Origin: Clostridia bacterium
GTDB lineage: Bacteria; Bacillota; Clostridia; Oscillospirales; Acutalibacteraceae
Reading direction: 5' to 3'
NCBI GenBank assembly: GCA_017424125.1
Contig: JAFPBM010000208.1
Location: forward strand, 1 to 8,799
Length of the DNA: 8,799 bases
The notes below the pieces were generated by a model. The model worked only from the letters and a program-made list of their open reading frames with translations. It was not told the DNA's origin and did no database searches. Numbering within the stretch: the first letter of the stretch is position 1; the number at the start of each line of letters is the position of its first letter. The position numbers were made by a program, and so were the translations under genes. Shown piece after piece: positions 6,164 through 8,799 of the stretch.

Positions 6164-6193
6164 TTTATATATTATATATATTACACTTGTCAA
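6164..6193 (-). promoter_or_regulatory. Possible upstream second promoter for the hydrogenase operon
   Basis: A perfect TTGACA (6193 to 6188 on the minus strand) is followed after 18 nt by TATAAA, or after 16 nt by TATATA. It would give a leader of about 125 nt or more and would read through the Rex-like site. The surrounding run is very AT-rich, so chance TATA-like matches are easy; this is a weaker candidate than the extended -10 promoter. Confidence 0.4.
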
Positions 6194-6215
6194 ACCGCCG
6201 CTTTTTTGGTATCCT
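6187..6215 (+). promoter_or_regulatory. Possible promoter for the NUDIX-LOG genes
   Basis: The plus strand has TTGTCA at 6187-6192 and TATCCT at 6210-6215, separated by 17 nt, with 5/6 and 4/6 matches to consensus. The -35 overlaps the -35 of the upstream leftward promoter candidate on the other strand. Transcription would start near 6222, very close to the NUDIX start. Confidence 0.35.
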
Positions 6216-6230
6216 TTAAGAGTAAAGGAT
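6211..6230 (+). repeat. Perfect 8-bp inverted repeat over the NUDIX ribosome binding site and start
   Basis: ATCCTTTA-AGAG-TAAAGGAT is a perfect 8-bp stem with a 4-nt loop. The right arm contains the AAAGG ribosome binding site and the first bases of the upstream ATG. The left arm overlaps the -10 candidate. It could fold to hide the ribosome binding site, or act at the DNA level as a small operator. No T-run follows on either strand, so it is not an intrinsic terminator. Confidence 0.55.
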
Positions 6231-6696
6231 GGTGAAAAGCGTGAAAAACACGTCGCTTTGTTATATTTTTAGTGGTGATAAAGTGCTGCTTTTGCATAAG
6301 AATGTAAAGAAAGACCTTAATTTTGAAAAGTGGTTAGGTGTAGGCGGAAAATTTTTAGAGGACGAAAGCCCTTTTGATTGTGTTCTGCGCGAAGCAAAAG
6401 AGGAAACGGGGCTTACCCTTAAAAATCCTCTCTACCGCGGTATTGTAACCTTCGTATCCGACAGATACGAAAGCGAACAAATGCACCTTTTCACCTGCAA
6501 CGATTTTGAGGGAACACTATCCGACTGTGACGAGGGCGAACTTTTATTCTTGGAAAAGGAGAAACTTTTCACACTTCCCGCATGGGAGGGTGACAAAATA
6601 TTTTTGGAACTAATTTTAAAAGATTCGCCGTTTTTCAGCCTTAAACTTGTGTACGAAGGCGAAAAACTCGTAGAGCATAAACTTATTTTTATTTAA
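6229..6696 (+). CDS. NUDIX hydrolase, MutT/8-oxo-dGTP diphosphatase-like
   Basis: This 155-aa soluble NUDIX hydrolase cleaves a nucleoside diphosphate linked to another moiety. The full Nudix box Gx5Ex7REUxEExGU is present: G at about 41, E at 47, then REAKEETGL. The flanking WLGVGGKF and LLLHKN patterns fit MutT/MTH1-like housecleaning enzymes (8-oxo-dGTP diphosphatase), though substrate specificity cannot be fixed from motifs. The C-terminal WEGDKIFLELI and YEGEKLVEHKL are also usual for this group. The start is uncertain. The ATG at 6229 has no good ribosome binding site, whereas a GTG at 6241 (MKNTSLCYIF) lies downstream of AAAGGATGGTG and gives the usual short N-terminus of the family. 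The LOG-family gene follows with no true gap, so the two are probably co-transcribed. Confidence 0.88.
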   Translation: MVKSVKNTSLCYIFSGDKVLLLHKNVKKDLNFEKWLGVGGKFLEDESPFDCVLREAKEETGLTLKNPLYRGIVTFVSDRYESEQMHLFTCNDFEGTLSDCDEGELLFLEKEKLFTLPAWEGDKIFLELILKDSPFFSLKLVYEGEKLVEHKLIFI

Positions 6697-6708
6697 GAGG
6701 TGATTTTT

Positions 6709-7290
6709 TTGAATATTTGTGTTTACGGTGCATCAAGCAACACCATCGATAAAAAATTCATTGAAGACGGAGAAACACTCGGAAAACTTTTAGCCGAGCG
6801 TGGACACACCTTGGTTTTCGGTGCAGGGGCGGGCGGTCTTATGGGCGCCACTGCACGAGGGGTTTTTGAAAAAGGCGGAAAAATGGTTGGTGTCGCACCG
6901 CGTTTTTTCAGCGCCGACGGAATCCTCTTCCCCCATTGCGACGAACTTTTGCGTACCGATACAATGCGTGAGCGCAAACAACTTATGGAAGACCGAAGCG
7001 ACGCATTTATTATGGCGCCCGGCGGAATCGGCACGTTTGAAGAATTTTTTGAGATTTTAACTCTCAAACAACTCGGACGTCATCAAAAACCGATTGCAGT
7101 GCTTAACACAAACGGATACTATAACCCGTTGCTCGAACTGCTGAATTCTGCCGTAGACGGCAACTTTATGACCGATAAAAATCTGCTTCTTTTCAGCGTT
7201 TTCGATTCGCCGCTTGAGGCTATCGAGTACGTGGAAGCCACAGAAGACGCCGTTTTGGACGTTACACACTATAAAGACGTAGAAAATTAA
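6709..7290 (+). CDS. LOG-family protein (TIGR00730; nucleoside-5'-monophosphate phosphoribohydrolase)
   Basis: This 193-aa Rossmann-fold protein belongs to the LOG/YvdD/YgdH group. Characterised members cleave the N-glycosidic bond of nucleotides such as AMP or cytokinin riboside monophosphates, releasing the base and ribose-5-phosphate. Visible motifs are MNICVYGASS at the start, a GAGAGGLMGATA nucleotide loop (38-49), MRERK (86-90) and the signature PGGIGTFEE (104-112) with the catalytic glutamate. The whole family core is present and the length is typical. The TTG at 6709 is preferred because AAGAGGTGA lies 6-7 nt upstream and the product begins like homologues; the GTG at 6700 falls within that ribosome binding site. 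It follows the NUDIX stop by 12 nt, suggesting a nucleotide-salvage or housecleaning pair. Bacterial function in vivo is poorly known. Confidence 0.9.
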   Translation: MNICVYGASSNTIDKKFIEDGETLGKLLAERGHTLVFGAGAGGLMGATARGVFEKGGKMVGVAPRFFSADGILFPHCDELLRTDTMRERKQLMEDRSDAFIMAPGGIGTFEEFFEILTLKQLGRHQKPIAVLNTNGYYNPLLELLNSAVDGNFMTDKNLLLFSVFDSPLEAIEYVEATEDAVLDVTHYKDVEN

Positions 7291-7301
7291 CAAAATATCT
7301 A

Positions 7302-7330
7302 TTGACATTTGTTAGCACCCTAACTATAAT
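7302..7330 (+). promoter_or_regulatory. Consensus sigma-A promoter of the MarR-ABC operon
   Basis: TTGACA at 7302-7307 and TATAAT at 7325-7330 are both perfect matches separated by exactly 17 nt. This is a strong housekeeping promoter. Transcription would start near 7337, inside the right arm of the inverted repeat and about 27 nt before the MarR ATG. Confidence 0.88.
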
Positions 7331-7344
7331 GTTAGGGTGCTAAC
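7311..7344. promoter_or_regulatory. Probable double MarR operator framing the -10 box
   Basis: GTTAGCACCCTAAC, TATAAT and GTTAGGGTGCTAAC form a perfect 14-bp inverted repeat whose 6-nt centre is the -10 box. Each arm is itself a palindrome of the form GTTAG-N4-CTAAC, so two MarR dimers could sit side by side over the promoter. MarR-family regulators commonly bind such pseudo-palindromes and repress their own operon. The regulator is encoded immediately downstream. Confidence 0.8.
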
Positions 7345-7352
7345 ATTTTTTG
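7311..7352 (+). terminator. Possible intrinsic terminator of the NUDIX-LOG transcript (same DNA as the operator)
   Basis: An RNA arriving from the LOG gene would contain both arms and could fold a 14-bp hairpin followed by ATTTTTT, which fits an intrinsic terminator. A transcript from the MarR promoter starts inside the right arm and would escape. The 6-nt loop and the following T-run are visible; termination itself is inferred. Confidence 0.45.
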
Positions 7353-7363
7353 GGAGGTGCTTT

Positions 7364-7804
7364 ATGGAAATAAGAAGAATAGGGCCAGAAATCAGGCGGC
7401 TTAACAATCTTCTCAAGCGCGAAACCGAAAAAAGCGCCGCGAGGGCGGGGCTTGATGGTCTTACGGGATTACACGGCTGGGTAATTGGCTTTATAGCAAG
7501 GCAGGAAGGACCTGTTTTTCAGCGCGATTTGGAGGAGCGTTTTTCGGTTCGCCGTTCCACGATGAGCAACATTTTATCGCTTATGGAAAAGAACGGACTT
7601 ATTACAAGAGCGCCGAGCAAAAAAGACGGCAGGGCAAAGCAAATCACTCTTACCCCACGTGCCGTTGCCATTGACCGCTTTGTTCGACAGGATATAGAAC
7701 GACTTGAGGCAGTCATTACAAAAAACATAAGCGAAGAAGAATTAAAATGCTTCTTTTCAACAATAGACAAAATCAAAAACAATCTGGAGGTGCAAGATGA
7801 TTAA
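7364..7804 (+). CDS. MarR-family transcriptional regulator
   Basis: This 146-aa winged helix-turn-helix regulator is of MarR type. N-terminal and C-terminal helices (about 5-25 and 105-142) fit the dimer interface. The DNA-binding core runs from about 50 to 98: FQRDLEERFSVRRSTMSNIL is the helix-turn-helix, LMEKNGLITRAPSKKDGR leads into the wing, and AKQITLTPRA completes it. The DGR wing signature is typical. The ATG at 7364 has GGGAGGTG 5 nt upstream; an upstream in-frame ATG at 7337 is unlikely because it lies in the operator at the predicted transcription start. The gene overlaps the ABC transporter start by 8 nt, so the two are co-expressed. It probably represses its own operon until a ligand, perhaps a drug, lowers DNA binding. 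The ligand is unknown. Confidence 0.93.
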   Translation: MEIRRIGPEIRRLNNLLKRETEKSAARAGLDGLTGLHGWVIGFIARQEGPVFQRDLEERFSVRRSTMSNILSLMEKNGLITRAPSKKDGRAKQITLTPRAVAIDRFVRQDIERLEAVITKNISEEELKCFFSTIDKIKNNLEVQDD

Positions 7805-8799
7805 AACCCTTTCCAAATGTGTAAGAGAATATAAACTTCCGTCAATACTGACGCTTATTTTCATCTCGATTGAGGTACTTATAGAAGTTTCTATTCCCTT
7901 TATCACGGCCAACCTTGTTAACAACATAAAATACGGTGCTCCGCTTATAGACGTAATAAAAACGGGCGTCGCACTTATTCTTCTTGCGCTTTTTTCGCTT
8001 GGTTGCGGCGGCATTGCGGCTATTACCTGCGCCAAAGCATCGGCAGGCTTTGCCAAAAATCTCCGACACGATATGTTTTTGAAAATAGGAACCTATTCTT
8101 TTGCAAACATTGATAAATTTTCTTCCACTTCGCTTGTAACAAGGCTTACAACCGACGTTGCCAACGTTCAGATTTCTTATATGATGTTAATACGAACAGC
8201 GGTCAGAAGTCCTATGATGTTTGTCTTTGCAATTGTAATGGCGTACACAATGGGCGGTGCGCTTGCCACCACCTTTGTTGTGGTAGTCCCCGTTTTGATT
8301 TTGGGGCTTTTGTTTATTGCAAGAAAGGCAATGCCCGCTTTCCGCCGCGTTTTCAAAAAATACGATAACATCAATGAATCTATTGAAGAAAACGTACGCG
8401 GTATGCGCGTTGTAAAAGGTTTTTCGCGCGAGGATTTTGAAAAACAAAAGTTTAACTTCGCATCCGACGACATCAGAAAAGACTTTACAAAAGCCGAAAG
8501 AATTGTTGCGCTCAACACGCCTATAATGCAGTTTTGTATGTATTTTAACACCGTTGGCATTTTGCTCATCGGCTCATTCCTTGTAATTTCGGGCGGCGGC
8601 ACAACCGTTGACGTCGGTCAGATTTCGGCTATGCTCACCTATGGCGTGCAGATTCTTATGAGCCTTATGATGCTTTCTATGATTTACGTTATGATGACTA
8701 TGTCGATTGAATCTATGAAGCGTATTTGCGAAGTGCTTAACGAAACGCCCTCTATAGCAAACCCCGAAAACCCTGTTTGTGAAATGAAAAACGGCGATA
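7797..8799 (+). CDS. ABC exporter half-transporter, membrane domain (3' end cut by window)
   Basis: The visible 334 residues form the transmembrane domain of an ABC exporter of the multidrug/lipid type. Hydrophobic segments lie at about 17-37, 54-78, 137-158, 162-182, 242-265 and 278-303, six in all as expected. SIEENVRGMRVVKGFSRE, at about 197-214, is the conserved cytoplasmic region typical of MDR-like exporters. The nucleotide-binding domain (Walker A, LSGGQ) must lie beyond the right edge; family proteins are about 570-620 aa. The ATG at 7797 overlaps the MarR 3' end, with GGAGG at 7786-7790. MarR-linked exporters of this type usually occur as two adjacent genes forming a heterodimer, so a second ABC gene probably follows. 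The substrate is not readable; drug or peptide export is the usual guess. Confidence 0.92.
   Translation, partial: MIKTLSKCVREYKLPSILTLIFISIEVLIEVSIPFITANLVNNIKYGAPLIDVIKTGVALILLALFSLGCGGIAAITCAKASAGFAKNLRHDMFLKIGTYSFANIDKFSSTSLVTRLTTDVANVQISYMMLIRTAVRSPMMFVFAIVMAYTMGGALATTFVVVVPVLILGLLFIARKAMPAFRRVFKKYDNINESIEENVRGMRVVKGFSREDFEKQKFNFASDDIRKDFTKAERIVALNTPIMQFCMYFNTVGILLIGSFLVISGGGTTVDVGQISAMLTYGVQILMSLMMLSMIYVMMTMSIESMKRICEVLNETPSIANPENPVCEMKNGD

Noticed and set aside
6211..6230. Intrinsic terminator at the hairpin before the NUDIX gene
   Set aside because: On neither strand does a T-run follow the stem; the T-run at 6201-6207 lies on the wrong side for plus-strand termination and reads as A on the minus strand.
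7337..7363. Upstream ATG at 7337 as the MarR start
   Set aside because: It sits at the predicted transcription start within the operator and has no ribosome binding site, whereas the ATG at 7364 has GGGAGGTG at proper spacing.
7519..8602. Minus-strand frames opposite the MarR and ABC transporter genes
   Set aside because: They are antisense to well-supported genes and contain no recognisable domain.
1..8799. CRISPR array, tRNA or rRNA genes, insertion sequences or phage genes
   Set aside because: No regularly spaced repeats, cloverleaf or rRNA-like stretches, transposase or integrase motifs were seen on either strand.

Overview
The window reads as the chromosome of an anaerobic, fermentative clostridium-like Firmicute, possibly of the gut Oscillospiraceae/Lachnospiraceae kind. 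The evidence is AT-leaning intergenic DNA, strong GGAGG-type ribosome binding sites, TTG/GTG starts, and genes for an NADH-linked [FeFe]-hydrogenase. The species cannot be named from the sequence alone. All calls rest on motifs read by eye; no database search was possible.

The left two thirds (1-6029, all minus strand) are one tightly packed operon that starts near 6105 and runs leftward out of the window. Its order is: a HydC/HndA/NuoE-like [2Fe-2S] subunit; a DRTGG-domain protein; a small HATPase (anti-sigma/histidine-kinase-like) protein; a HydS-like putative sensory [FeFe]-hydrogenase with altered active-site surroundings; a second DRTGG-domain protein; a PHP-domain phosphoesterase; a second HATPase protein; an HndB-like thioredoxin-fold ferredoxin; and a HydB/HndC/NuoF-like flavoprotein cut by the left edge. 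The catalytic subunit (HydA/HndD) is expected just beyond the left edge but is not seen. Six regulatory-looking genes thus sit between structural subunits of an NAD(P)(H)-linked, probably electron-bifurcating, hydrogenase. Most of the joints in this block are 1-14 nt overlaps. It looks like a built-in H2/redox sensing and signalling module. Related clusters are known from clostridia and Thermotogales, but the signalling chemistry is unsettled.

The operon promoter region (6030-6228) holds an 18-bp near-palindrome that matches the binding site of Rex, the NADH/NAD+ sensor. It lies exactly over an extended -10 box, so a redox switch on the operon is likely. Two oppositely directed promoters appear to share their -35 region around 6187-6193.

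The right third (plus strand) holds a NUDIX hydrolase and a LOG-family nucleotide-monophosphate phosphoribohydrolase as a pair. A MarR-family regulator follows, overlapping the start of an ABC exporter half-transporter that is cut by the right edge. The MarR promoter is a textbook TTGACA-17-TATAAT. Its -10 box is the loop of a perfect 14-bp inverted repeat, and each arm is itself a small palindrome. This is a probable autoregulatory operator that could also terminate transcripts arriving from the LOG gene.
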